Of a DNA stretch of 64,000 nucleotides, positions 35,359 to 46,497 are shown one piece after another. The first letter of the stretch is position 1; each line of letters begins with the position of its first letter. The notes beneath the pieces are model-generated. The model had not been told where the DNA came from, ran no database searches, and saw nothing but the letters and a program-made list of their open reading frames with translations. The translations under genes were made by a program, and so were the position numbers. Origin of the DNA: Nansenia antarctica (taxonomy: Eukaryota; Chordata; Actinopteri; Argentiniformes; Microstomatidae); the NCBI GenBank assembly GCA_963989245.1, contig OZ022339.1, positions 93,175,142-93,239,141 of the forward strand, read 5' to 3'.

Positions 35359-36095
35359 TAGGGGTGTAAATCATCAGCTTCATCACGATACGATATTATA
35401 TCGATTTGTTTGTATGACAATACAATGTTTGACGATATCACAATGTCAGTCACGATACAATTTCGATTCGATTCAAGATCGATATGACGATATGATCGAT
35501 ATGACGCGATATCATATGCCAATCTAACACAATTATCAACTCACAAAAACAACTAGAATATGATTTGACCATTTTATTTGTGAGCTCTTCCAGGTATCCA
35601 GCATTTAAATCATATTGTATTATACAGTATTCTTCTGTTACAAAAAGAAAAATAGACCCGTTCACTAGTCTCACAAACAAGAGATATTCAGCTTTAAAAC
35701 ATTAATGTCCTATGAAACAAAACTGGAAGAACTTGTCCCCCCTTTTTTAAGGCAGAATTTTTGTAAACGTTCACTTTTTTACTGTCTTATAAACACAGTA
35801 TTTTTAACAGTTAGAACTGAACCAAGGTCACCATTTAACCTACAGTATATTTGTGCAATAATAATAAATAATAATAAAATAATAATAAATAATAAGTGCA
35901 AATGCAGTACAGTGCAGTACATCTTATATACATTCTTCTTAACCAAAATAAGCAATTTCAGCTGGAGAACAAAACAAATGTAAACAATTCCGCATTCTTA
36001 GTGCATATTGACAGATCACTAAGTATATCCTCCAGTGTTCTTCTTTGGGAGGTTTTTCTTCAAAAAAACTAACTGATCAACATGTTCAGGAGACA

Positions 36096-36185
<90 letters not shown>

Positions 36186-36561
36186 CACGCCCCCTCCCTC
36201 CCCCCTCCTCCCTCCCTCCACACGGGAACACCCTGGCTGGCTGCTGTGCCGCATTTCGTCGAAATATTTCCAGACCGCCGACTTATTACCGAGAGGAGAG
36301 CGAATTTCGTCGTCGTTATCCCTGCTACTCGCCATGACTTGACCTGCACAGTGTGCAGCGCTCTTTGACTTTGTAGTTTGCCGCTGCTAGTCGCGCGCTG
36401 CACGGAAATGGTGACAGTCATGCAGAATGTGCCATTTCAAAATAAAGGTGTATCTTTAAGATGACGATATAGATCGATATTTTTACATTGCGTCGATGTA
36501 ATCAGATCGTTAGTCAATGAATCGATGCACAGATGTGAATCGATGTATCGTTACACCCCTA
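35359..36561. mobile_element. Non-autonomous hAT element within DIRS
   Basis: The ends TAGGGGTGTAA and TTACACCCCTA are inverted, and the flanking 8-mers CAACGCGG (35351-35358 and 36562-36569) are identical. The subterminal regions are rich in ATCGAT-type words. A (CT)n and (CA)n microsatellite lies at 36098-36183. No transposase is present. Confidence 0.9.
36098..36183. repeat. (CT)n-(CA)n microsatellite
   Basis: About 26 CT units followed by about 15 CA units inside the hAT element. Open frames through it are artefacts. Confidence 0.95.
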
Positions 36562-36686
36562 CAACGCGGGGCTATCAGCACCATGGACAGATCTCCTTCC
36601 CTCACTCTGGCCAGAGTCGGGGGAATGAGTGCCACCGGTGGGAACGCATACAGGAGGGTCCTCGGCCACTCCTGCGCTAATGCGTC

Positions 36687-37684
36687 TGTAACGGAGTAGA
36701 AAGGTCAAGTTCAATTATAGCTAAAATAGGTATAAACTGCGCCCTCTAGGGGTTTAATGACGTGGTATACCCGGGGTGTGTCCGTGACCCGGATGCTGTG
36801 TCCGTGACCCGGATGCTGTGTCCGTGACCCGGATGCTGTGTCCGTGACCCGGATGCTGTGTAAATATAGCTGGACAGTGCAATTGCACGGGACGTAACGT
36901 GATCTCCCTCAGTTCATTCTTAACCACTGATGCGGTAAGGTCATGTTTTCTGCAGGGTCTGAGATCGCATATAATTTAAGAGATTATTAATGTACCTATG
37001 TTTTATTTGAATGTTTGATAAGTAAGATAGCTGTTTTGAGTTTCCCATTCATAGTATGTTAGTTGGAACATATCACACGTTTGTTAATGTGAGTTTTCTG
37101 TTGTTAACAATGATGGCGCTAACGTGAATGTCCGTGTGTAACATCATTTTAGAATGTAGCTCGATGACCCTGCAAGTCCCGTGTCCAGAAATTGATGCAC
37201 TGTTTTCTACAGGTAATATTATTATTGTTGTGTTATTATATGTCTGTTGTTCTGTTAGTAGACCGTATTGTATGAGGTTGGGTCTTCCACCTCGCTAGTT
37301 TGCAACACGCTCGCGGCTTACCTAGCAGTCAGGTCGCGGCCATTGTTGCACGTGGTGCGCATGCGTATTCCAAGTGCGGGGTTTTTCCATGCATTTGGAT
37401 GTTATGATTTCTTGTTGTTGTTGTTGAATGAATGCCACTATATGATCACACAAGTGAAGATTTATGTAGTCTACACATTTTGTATTTTCGTTTCATATTA
37501 TTGTTATAATTTGTGTAGTATGAGTGACTACTGTATGCGCAGTTCATTCTTAACCACTGATGCGAATGTAGCTCGATGACCCTGCAAGTCCCGTGTCCAG
37601 AAATTGATGCACTGTTTTCTACAGAATAAATGAACGTGAGCCATCCAGCTGAGAGTGATTCATGAAAAGATACACCCCGTCACA
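36687..37684 (+). repeat. 5' LTR of the gypsy element
   Basis: It contains four tandem copies of a 20-bp unit (TCCGTGACCCGGATGCTGTG) around 36779-36860, a TATA-like AAATATA near 36863, and an initiator-like TCAGTT near 36909. An internal duplication has a second copy that looks spliced (see findings). AATAAA at 37625-37630 can serve as polyadenylation signal. A 103-codon frame at 37268-37579 shows no recognisable protein. Confidence 0.95.
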
Positions 37685-37699
37685 TTGGTGCCGTGACCT
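37685..37699 (+). promoter_or_regulatory. Primer binding site
   Basis: TTGGTGCCGTGACC directly follows the 5' LTR. TGG at the start pairs with the CCA end of a tRNA, as in other LTR retrotransposons. The tRNA species was not determined. Confidence 0.7.
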
Positions 37700-37961
37700 G
37701 TGGACCTGAAGTCAACTCTTCACCTTGACCCGGGACCACTCTGCTGGATCACTCTGCTGGACCGCTCCTGCGTGCTGTCTGGTGGGCGGCGTATGGTTTC
37801 ACTCAGTTCATTCGGTGATGTTATGCACAAATGGATTGTTGAATTAATGAATGTGATCTGTGATTTATTTTAGTTTTATTGCTGTTTTGGTGCCATTTTT
37901 CTTTACTGGTCTTTTATCTGATTAGTCTGTATAGTACTGTTTTCTTGAATTGTAATTCAAC

Positions 37962-39353
37962 ATGAGCCACAGACCAGGATGTTTCAGTACGCCACTAAGC
38001 AGTAGCATTGGGAGGGGTAGAGCGATCCTCCTCAGTGGAGGTAGGGGGATTCCAGTGTTGAGTTATGATAGTCCTGTTCAGGGGGGTGATGTTCATGTTG
38101 TGGGTAGTCAGGATGCTGCTGGGGCCCTTTCAGTTAGTGGGGACACAGTTCCTTCTCAGAGCCACGACATTGATCATGCACCGAGCACACGGGTCAGTGA
38201 TGCCCCATCCCCAATCTCTGCTTTCCAGTTACCTGATGTAGTGAGCCAGATGAGTGACATAATTAGAGATGTTGGTCTACAGCTGGCAGATAGCATACTT
38301 GCACGCCTTGACTCAACGCTACCCCCTCTTAGCACTGCGCATGCACAGACCACGCCCACTGATACATCCACCCAGAGTCTAGACCTGTCCCAAGTCCAGT
38401 TGGTACCTCACAGGAGGGTGAAGGAGCCTCCAACGTTCAGAGGGGATGATAAGGACGCAGTGAATGTGCGTGAGTGGGAAGACATAATGAGGAGTTATGT
38501 GAAAAAGGCGAACATCAGAGCAGATCAGCAGGCGGAAGAAATATTCACCCATCTCAGGGGCAGGGCTAAGGATGTAGTGAAGTATGGGACGAGGAGCAGT
38601 GGCATTAATGTCGCTGAAAACCCAGAGGCCATCTATGGTCTTCTACGTAAGCATTTTGCTGCTGTTCCCTGTTCACCTATCCCCCTAGCCGACTTCTACA
38701 CCACGCTGCCGAAGAGTGGTGAGGATGCGTATGACTACTGGCTACGCCTCAATCAAGCTGCAGATGTTGCCACTGATCGCCTCAAAGAACAAGGTAAAAC
38801 ACTTGAGTGCCCTCTCCTGGAGGTGACACGTATGTTCATCAGGAACTGTCCATCCAAAGAGCTTGCCATGACTTTCAGATCAAAGACGATCGATAAGTGG
38901 ACTGCTGTAGAGGTCCAAGATGTACTTGACGAGTTCCACACTCAGGTGTGCTCGAACGATGCTGCCGCAGCCGTGAGTAAAAGGCCCAGTGAGGGTGTGC
39001 TAGTGAACAGAGTTGAGATGTCAGGCACTGATATGTGTTCACCTGAAAAGCAGGATACTCGCCCAGACAAGGGGGCAGAGGCTTTTGAACGTATCATTTC
39101 AATGCTAGAGAAAGTCCTATTGGAGAAGTCTGCTCCTGCTAAGGACATGTCAAACAAGCAGTATAGACCCAGCCCCCCCAGGATTGAGGGTCTGAATAAC
39201 CTGCCGTGTGCTGTGTGTGGCGACGCTAGACACTCTGCTTGGACTCACTGCCGTGACCAGAGGCTCTGCTTCCAGTGCCATTCGCCTGGACACCCCAGAT
39301 CCAAGTGTCCGATGCAGGGGCGTGCCCAGTCGGCGCAGCAGGGAAACTTATAG
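37962..39353 (+). CDS. gag: gypsy Gag polyprotein
   Basis: The 463-codon frame has an N-terminal region, a capsid-like central part (residues about 150-300, including VNVREWEDIMRSYVKK), and at the C-terminus a Cys/His cluster ending in a CCHC knuckle (CFQCHSPGHPRSKC, spacing C-x2-C-x4-H-x4-C) for RNA binding. It packages the element's RNA into cytoplasmic particles. The start ATG is the first of the long frame. It overlaps pol by 79 bp in a -1 relation and ends just after a slippery heptamer. Confidence 0.9.
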   Translation: MSHRPGCFSTPLSSSIGRGRAILLSGGRGIPVLSYDSPVQGGDVHVVGSQDAAGALSVSGDTVPSQSHDIDHAPSTRVSDAPSPISAFQLPDVVSQMSDIIRDVGLQLADSILARLDSTLPPLSTAHAQTTPTDTSTQSLDLSQVQLVPHRRVKEPPTFRGDDKDAVNVREWEDIMRSYVKKANIRADQQAEEIFTHLRGRAKDVVKYGTRSSGINVAENPEAIYGLLRKHFAAVPCSPIPLADFYTTLPKSGEDAYDYWLRLNQAADVATDRLKEQGKTLECPLLEVTRMFIRNCPSKELAMTFRSKTIDKWTAVEVQDVLDEFHTQVCSNDAAAAVSKRPSEGVLVNRVEMSGTDMCSPEKQDTRPDKGAEAFERIISMLEKVLLEKSAPAKDMSNKQYRPSPPRIEGLNNLPCAVCGDARHSAWTHCRDQRLCFQCHSPGHPRSKCPMQGRAQSAQQGNL

Positions 39354-39383
39354 ATCTGCATTCAAGGGAGGACTGTGCAGATC
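39341..39383 (+). promoter_or_regulatory. -1 ribosomal frameshift signal between gag and pol
   Basis: Heptamer GGGAAAC at 39341-39347 is in the correct gag phase (G GGA AAC). After a 5-nt spacer comes a perfect 8-bp stem, GATCTGCA (39353-39360) with TGCAGATC (39376-39383), and a 15-nt loop. The gag stop TAG at 39351-39353 lies at the base of the stem. This is the standard layout of a retroelement frameshift site. Confidence 0.85.
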
Positions 39384-42300
39384 CTGTTGATATCTCTCCC
39401 AATGATGAAATGGCTGATTGTGAGTCAACATACAAGTCATTCATCTCCAGAGCGCCTTCGAACAAAACAGTAGTATTTCAAGGTCTACACCGAGTCCAAA
39501 GGTCTGATAGTTTATTCTACACCACTGTCTCCGCTGCAGATGTCTCTCTTAGAGCGATGATAGACAGTGGTTCTATGGCATGCACGCTTAGCGAGGCTGC
39601 GGAGGCGCGTCTCTTGCAGCGTAACCCTGATCTGAGAGGATGCCCCGCTGATGATGTCATTATCATAGGATGTGGTGGTCACCGAGTTGTACCTAAGGCA
39701 ATATACAATGTCGATGTGGTGGTGTATGACTGCAAGATGGTCATCCCAATGCTTGTGGTGCCTGGACAGACCGATGACATGATACTAGGCAGTAATGCCA
39801 TCAAGAAAATCCTAGAGTTGATGAGGAAGACTGACAGCTATTGGCGGCTGATATCTGAACATGGTGGTGGCAGTGATGGGGACTGTCATCACTTCTTCTC
39901 TCTCCTTTCCAATACAGAGAGATGGAGGGGTGAGACAGTGCCTGAGAAGGTTGGCACACTGAAGCTACAACAGTGTGTGGTGCTACAGCCAAATAGTGAG
40001 CATCTTGTATGGGGCAGACTCCCTGTGTCGGCACCTATATCAGAGGGCAGTACGGTGGTTGTGGAACCAACTCAGTCCAGATGCAGACCGAATAAAGTTC
40101 TGGTTGGCAGAGTTGTTACGCCGATGTGGGGCGACCGATGGCTGCCTATGAAGGTTGTGAATCCCACCGGTGAGCCGGTAGTGCTGAAGCGAAACACCAA
40201 ATTGGCGGACGTGTTCCCCTGCATTGCCGCTGAAGATCTGTCCCCGCCCGACCACATTCAGTCTTCCCCACAATCCGTGACTGGTGAGTCTGTAGCAAGG
40301 CCCAAAGAAGACATCAGAAAGGCACTGGAGGAACTTGGTCTACGCGACCTAGACTTGGACGCGTGTGAAGTCTCTGACCTGTGGAGAGAGAAGCTTTGTC
40401 AGCTTGTTGTGAAATACGAGTCAATCTTTTCACGCCACAAGTTGGACTGTGGTGAGGCGTCTGACTTCGTGCACAAGATACATCTGGTGGACGAGAGGCC
40501 ATTTCGCCTGCCCTACCGCAGAGTGCCACCGAACCACTACGAGAAGCTGAGGTCTGCCATCAACGACATGGAGGAGAAGGGCATAATTCGTAAGTCCAAC
40601 AGCGAATATGCCTCGCCCTTGGTTCTTGTGTGGAAGAAGGATGGAGGATTGCGCATCTGTACGGACTTCAGATGGCTTAATGCGAGGACAACGAAAGACG
40701 CACATCCGCTGCCTCATCAGGCTGACGCGCTGGCTGCACTAGGTGGTAATGCCTACTTCTCCACAATGGACCTTACCTCTGGTTTCTACAACGTGCCTTT
40801 ACATGAGGACCACAAGAAATACACTGCGTTCTCCTCTCCCTTTGGCCTGCATGAATATAACCGGATGCCTCAAGGGTTGTCCAACAGCCCGGCTACGTTC
40901 ATGCGGATGATGCTCTCGATCTTTGGGGATCAGAATTTCACCAGTCTATTGTGCTACCTAGACGATGTTATGGTCTTCGCTCCTACAGAACAGCTGGCAC
41001 TCGAGCGTCTAGAGATGGTTTTCTCTCGTTTGAAGTACAACAATCTCAAATTGGCTCCAAAGAAGTGCTATCTTCTGCGGAAATCAGTACGGTTTCTCGG
41101 CCATATCATCAATGAGTCAGGAGTGCAGACGGACCCTGGAAAGGTTGAAGCCATTAGCCAAGTACAGGTATCCGATCTGATGGACAGTGATGGGGTGTCT
41201 CCTTCACAGAAGAAGATTAGGTCCTTCTTGGGCATGATGCTTTACTATCAGCACTTCATTGAAGATTGTTCCTCTAAGGCCAGACCCCTATTCAAGCTTC
41301 TCTCTGGACAGAACGCTGGAGAAAAGGCACGCAGAGGGAGAAAACCAGTGAAGAAATGTCACAATCTTGTAAAGCTCAAACCAGCTGACTGGACGCCCGA
41401 GTGTAGGGATGCTTTCGAGACATTGAAGCGCGATCTCCTGCATTCTGTAACCCTGGCCCATCCTGATTTCGCAAAGCCATTTATCCTAGCAGTGGATGCT
41501 TCATTCGATGGGATTGGCGCCGTCATCTCTCAGCTCCAGCCTGGTGATAAAGTTGCAAGACCAGTTGCCTTCGCTAGTAGGACGCTGTCACATGCTCAGT
41601 TGAACTATCCAGCTCACCGACTTGAGTTCCTGGCATTGAAGTGGGCTGTATGCGAGAAGTTTTCCCACTGGCTGAAGGGAGTGCATTTCACAGCGTGGTC
41701 GGATAACAACCCCTTGACCTACATCCTAACGAAGCCCAAGTTAGATGCATGCGAACAGAGGTGGGTGGCCAAACTTGCTGCATATGATTTCGATCTGAAT
41801 TATATCCCAGGGCCTAGGAACATAGTCGCTGATGCGCTGAGCCGTGAGCCATTTGTTAAGTCCTGTGTGAGCCATCGCCTGGTGAGGGAGCCTTACCTGT
41901 CCTTGCTGGATCAGGTGAATGGAGTAGTGGCTGGTACGGTGCAGGACGCTTTCCGGCTGACTACCAACTGTCAAGGTGTTCAGCACACTAATGTCGACAC
42001 AGATGAGGTCCTGAGTCCTGAGTCTTCTGGAGGTGCCATTAGTGCTGAGGAGGTGTCTGCTGTCATGGACGTCCATCGTACTGGGGGTGTTTCTCAGCTG
42101 CCCTACATTAATCCGGAGTATTTGCAATTGCCCGAGGAAGACCCTTCCATCGCCATCCCACAGAGTCAATTACACAATCTCCAGCAACAAGATGCTGTAG
42201 TGAGCAGGGTTCTTTTTTATATGCAGCGACATAGGAAACCAAATGCACACGAGAGAACAGCTGAGTCTAGCTGTGAGCTCAGGCTGTTGAAACACTGGAA

Positions 42301-43999
42301 GAAGTTGAGAGTGCGTAGTGGACTCCTCTACCGTGTGAAGAGAGACCGCATCAGGGACAAGAGGATCTTTCAGTTCGTCACTCCAGAAGCTCTGAAGCGA
42401 CAAGTCTTGCATGGAGTCCACGATGCTGCTGGCCACCAGGGTCGCTCAAGATCATCCTCTCTGGCCAGTGAACGATTCTTCTGGACAGGCATGCAGAGGG
42501 ATGTTGAGAATCACGTGAAGCACTGTCAGAGATGTATTTTGGGGAAGACTCCTGAACCACACGCCCGAGCACCTCTTGAGAGCATCCGCACTTCAGCTCC
42601 TATGGACTTAGTGTGCATCGATTTTTGGACCGCAGAGCAGAGCGACAAGAAGACCATTGATGTTCTTGTTGTTACGGACCATTTTTCTAAAGTAGCTCTT
42701 GCCTTCCCCTGTCGGAACCAGACTGCGAAACAAGTTGCCCGCTGTCTATGGGACAAGTTTTTTTGCATATATGGGTTCCCCAAAAGAATCCATTCGGATC
42801 AGGGAGCTAACTTTGAGAGTCGGCTTCTAAAAGATCTACTAGAGATGGCAGGTGTGCATAAGTCCCATACGACTCCATACCACCCCATGGGCAACGGCGT
42901 CACACAGAGGTTCAACAGGACCCTCGGGGGCATGATAAGGGCCCTCCCTCCACTGAGCAAGTCCAGGTGGCCACAGATGCTCCAGACACTGACCTTCTGC
43001 TACAACTCCACTGTGCATGAGACCACAGGCTTCGCGCCATTCTACCTGATGTTCGGACGGGTCCCACGGCTGCCCGTGGATGTCATGTTTCATCATGTGC
43101 TGGAGGATGATGCCGTTGTCAGTCGTCATGAGTTTGTGCAACATCTGAGGAGAGATCTTTCTGAAGCAGCACAGATCGCTCAAAGGAATGCCATCAGGGA
43201 ACAAGATCGTCACGCCAAACTGTACAACCGGAAGGTCAGAGGACTGCCGTTGGGTGTTGGTGACAAAGTGCTACTTGCCAATCGAGGTGAGAGAGGGAAG
43301 AGGAAGATCGCAGACCGGTGGGAATCAACTCCTTTCGATGTGGTGTCTGTGAGATCGGACATCAACGTGTACAGGATCAGAGATGTTGTCACAAATAGAG
43401 AGAAGGTTGTACACAGGAACATGCTGCTTCGGGTTGACTTCTTGACAGTTCCGGAACAAGATGGGAACCCGGCATCCCTAGAGGAGTCGCAGTCTATAGC
43501 TTCCTGTGCCAGTGTTCAGGGCTCTGTCACCTCTGATGTTGAAGAGGCCTCTCGGTTGCGCACCAGGGACTGGGTCTTGGAGTCGCCTGAGCACGCGGGG
43601 GCAGAGAGCATCCATGAGGAAGAAGTCAACGGAGGGACTATGCCCGTGCCGAGTGCCTCGAAGGAAGACCGACCAGATGAGTTGCTGGATAGTGTTCCTG
43701 ATGACTCTGTACCTGACTGCCACACTGATTATCCCCCTGACACAGTATGTGACACAGTACACTCACCTGAAGCTAGATGTGATGCCCATGGTGACCTTCC
43801 AATTCTAGTTGAGGTTGAGCCGGAGCAGGTAGTTTGCACACGTTCACAGAGTGCTCAAGTTCCATCAGTTGTCACGAGATGTGGGAGGATTGTTAGGAAC
43901 CCAAATAGGCTTATTTGTGAGATGGCAGGGCAGATGCTTAAAGGGAGTACTGAGCCTTTCATAAGTTCTGCATTTAGTTTCATTGCGGCGTCTATGTAG
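39342..43999 (+). CDS. pol: gypsy Pol polyprotein (protease, RT, RNase H, integrase)
   Basis: One open frame of about 1,550 codons follows the frameshift. Domains in order: aspartic protease with the D-S-G triad (AMIDSGSMACTLSE near 39560); reverse transcriptase with LVLVWKKDGGLRICTDFR and the CYLDDVMVF active site near 40957; RNase H with LAVDASFDGIGAV; integrase zinc region (HGVHDAAGHQG, then HCQRC); and integrase core with CIDFWT and IHSDQGANF. The third integrase acid, normally Glu before R-F-N-R-T-L, is Gln here (codon 42905-42907), so strand transfer should fail. A module starting DRWESTPFDVV and a roughly 120-residue acidic tail complete it; no chromodomain was seen. Confidence 0.9.
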
Positions 44000-44320
44000 G
44001 GGCGTAGTGCATCCAGTTTTTTTTCTTTATTTATTTTGCTTCCGGTCTGAGTCGTGACCTAGAGTCATGAGATCCTCTTGTAAGGGCAAAGTTATGTACA
44101 ACTGTGGGATGTAGATGGCATCTCTTTCTCCTCTGTGATAAGTACGGGTTTTGGTACCAATCTGTCCTTACACACTTCTTATGGAAGAATTTATAATGTT
44201 GAGTTTTGGTACATCAGTGCTCGAGATCCACGTTGTTTTTTTGTTTTGTCATTTGTTTGTTTTTTCGCTCCTGTTTTTTTTACTGTCCTCCGGTTTTCAT
44301 GCTGTTGCCCCATTTTAGTA

Positions 44321-44338
44321 TAATTTAAGGGGGGTGTA
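44321..44338 (+). promoter_or_regulatory. Polypurine tract
   Basis: The purine run AAGGGGGG followed by TGTA lies directly before the 3' LTR and would prime plus-strand DNA synthesis. Confidence 0.7.
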
Positions 44339-45342
44339 TGTAACGGAGTAGAAAGGTCAAGTTCAATTATAGCTAAAATAGGTATAAACTGCGCCCTCTA
44401 GGGGTTTAATGACGTGGTATACCCGGGGGGTGTCCGTGACCCGGATGCTGTGTCCGTGACCCATATGCTGTGTCCGTGACCCGGATGCTGTGTCCGTGAC
44501 CCGGATGCTGTGTAAATATAGCTGGACAGTGCAATTGCACGGGACGTAACGTGATCTCCCTCAGTTCATTCTTAACCACTGATGCGGTAAGGTCATGTTT
44601 TCTGCAGGGTCTGAGATCGCATATAATTTAAGAGATTATTAATGTACCTATGTTTTATTTGAATGTTTGATAAGTAAGATAGCTGTTTTGAGTTTCCCAT
44701 TCATAGTATGTTAGTTGGAACATATCACAAGTTTGTTAATGTGAGTTTTCTGTTGTTAACAATGATGGCGCTAACGTGAATGTCCGTGTGTAACATCATT
44801 TTAGAATGTAGCTCGATGACCCTGCAAGTCCCGTGTCCAGAAATTGATGCACTGTTTTCTACAGGTAATATTATTATTGTTGTGTTATTATATGTCTGTT
44901 GTTCTGTTAGTAGACCGTATTGTATGAGGTTGGGTCTTCCACCTCGCTAGTTTGCAACACGCTCGCGGCTTACCTAGCAGTCAGGTCGCAGCCATTGTTG
45001 CACGTGGTGCGCATGCGTATTCCAAGTGCGGGGTTTTTCCATGCATTTGGATGTCATGATTTCTTGTTGTTGTTGTTGTTGTTGAATGAATGCCACTATA
45101 TGATCACACAAGTGAAGATTTATGTAGTCTACACATTTTGTATTTTCGTTTCATATTATTGTTATAATTTGTGTAGTATGAGTGACTACTGTATGCGCAG
45201 TTCATTCTTAACCACTGATGCGAATGTAGCTCGATGACCCTGCAAGTCCCGTGTCCAGAAATTGATGCACTATTTTCTACAGAATAAATGAACGTGAGCC
45301 ATCCAGCTGAGAGTGATTCATGAAAAGATACACCCCGTCACA
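44339..45342 (+). repeat. 3' LTR of the gypsy element
   Basis: Near-identical to the 5' LTR, including the tandem 20-bp units (one changed to CCATATGCTG) and the spliced-like internal copy at 45198-45282. It is 6 bp longer because of two extra TTG units. Confidence 0.95.
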
Positions 45343-46471
45343 CGTCCACTCCCAGCGGGGCTCTCCGATCGCGCAGAGAGAAGAACAGGGGACACTGGGC
45401 GTTCTCTGCCGTAGCATAAACGTCCACGGTCGCTTGACCGAATCGTGACCAAATCTGTTTCACTACTTCGGGGTGAAGTCTCCAGTCTGTGTACAGTGGG
45501 TTGCCCATGGACAACAAATCTGCTCCGTAGTTCAGAATGCCTGGTACATGGGTTGCTCTCAGCGACCGCATGTGTGCACTGCTCCACACTATCAGTCTGT
45601 GTGCCATGGTGTGTAACTGGTGGGACCTCAGTCCCCCCTGTCTGTTTACATAGGCAACGACCGTGGAGTTGTCTGTCCTCACCAAAACATGATGTCCTCT
45701 CAACCACGGGAGGAAATGTTTCAGAGCCAAGTGAACAGCTAGCAGTTCCAGGCCGTTTATATGGGTAGAACGTAAGTGCGGGTCCCAACCTGCGTTTATC
45801 GTTCTCCCTTCGAAAGTGGCACCCCAGCCTCTCAGAGAGGCGTCCGTGGTGATTACTTTTCTGTTCAGGCCAGGTCCCATAGAAACACCCTGTGTTATGA
45901 AACCTGGGTCCTTCCACTGGTGCAGAGCCAGTGAGCAATCCCTGGAGACCCTCACACGACGGTGACCGTCGCGGTGGGGGTCCAGGCCCAGAGAGGCCAC
46001 CCAGCACTGGATGCCTCTCATGTACAGGCGCCCCAGGGGTATGACCACCACAGCGGAGGCAATCAAGCCTAACAACCTCTGGCATTGTTTGAAGGTAACT
46101 ATGTTGCCCCTGCCAAACAGCGCTATAGTCTCCACTCTTTCTGGAGACAAAAACGCCTTGGCTCGGATAGAGTCCAGTGCGAGCCCTATAAACGCGATGC
46201 GTTGGGAGGGTGTCACCATGCTCTTTTCCATGTTTATTCGGAACCCCAGATTCGTTAGGTGTTTCGAAATGACCGCTGTGTGACGCGCCGCCTCCTCGCG
46301 GTTGGTGGCTGCCACTAACCAGTCGTCGATATATGTGGCCACTCTGATACCCCTCTGTCTGAGAGGGGCCACTGCTGCCTCGGTGCATTTTACAAACACC
46401 CTTGGGCTTAGTGACAGGCCAAAGGGAAGGACCACATATTCGTACGCTATCCCTTGGAAAGCGAATCTCAT
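45343..46471 (-). pseudogene. DIRS reverse transcriptase/RNase H, C-terminal part
   Basis: The minus-strand frame has VVLPFGLSLSPRVFVK, the RT active site ATYIDDWLVAATN, and RNase H motifs VITTDASLRGWGATF, INGLELLAVHLAL and VRTDNSTVVAYV. It is open up to the gypsy insertion point at 45342. The N-terminal RT part is not continuous upstream but lies inverted at 46498-46893. Confidence 0.85.
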
Positions 46472-46497
46472 ATTTCCTGTGTGGAGGATATATCGGA

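Larger units (their letters stand above)
36687..45342 (+). mobile_element. Ty3/gypsy LTR retrotransposon, 8.66 kb
   Basis: LTRs at 36687-37684 and 44339-45342 begin TG and end CA, and the element is flanked by a 4-bp target duplication CGTC (36683-36686 and 45343-45346). The LTRs differ by about eight base changes and one 6-bp TTG-repeat indel, which implies a recent insertion. gag and pol are both uninterrupted. There is no env-like frame. It sits in the DIRS element between the RNase H and recombinase parts. Confidence 0.95.
33750..46497 (-). mobile_element. DIRS retrotransposon, interrupted twice
   Basis: Minus-strand tyrosine recombinase (34172-35358 plus upstream coding at 36570-36686) and reverse transcriptase/RNase H (45343-46471) are the two hallmark proteins of DIRS elements, which lack an integrase and insert by recombination. 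Terminal and internal complementary repeats sit at 33750-34090. A hAT element (35359-36561) and a gypsy element (36687-45342) are inserted within it, each with matching target duplications. Removing them leaves about 2.9 kb. The gag end is missing, and the sequence reverses direction at 46498. Confidence 0.85.

Noticed and set aside
36069..36421. Arg/Glu- and Ser/Leu-rich frames
   Set aside because: They are translations of (CT)n and (CA)n microsatellites.
37268..37579. A 103-codon open frame in the 5' LTR, with a 105-codon relative in the 3' LTR
   Set aside because: The two are copies of one LTR, so their agreement is not evidence of selection. They differ by TTG-repeat length, and the frame runs over the spliced-like leader copy.
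41741..43762. Several 60-140 codon frames on the strand opposite to pol
   Set aside because: They are antisense shadows of a strongly coding region, with no domain of their own.
43441..43999. A possible env gene after integrase
   Set aside because: The region is the acidic tail of the pol frame, with no signal peptide, no membrane helix and no separate start or splice site.
45318..46388. A second long minus-strand frame overlapping the DIRS reverse transcriptase
   Set aside because: It is the shifted shadow of the RT/RNase H frame and has no motifs.
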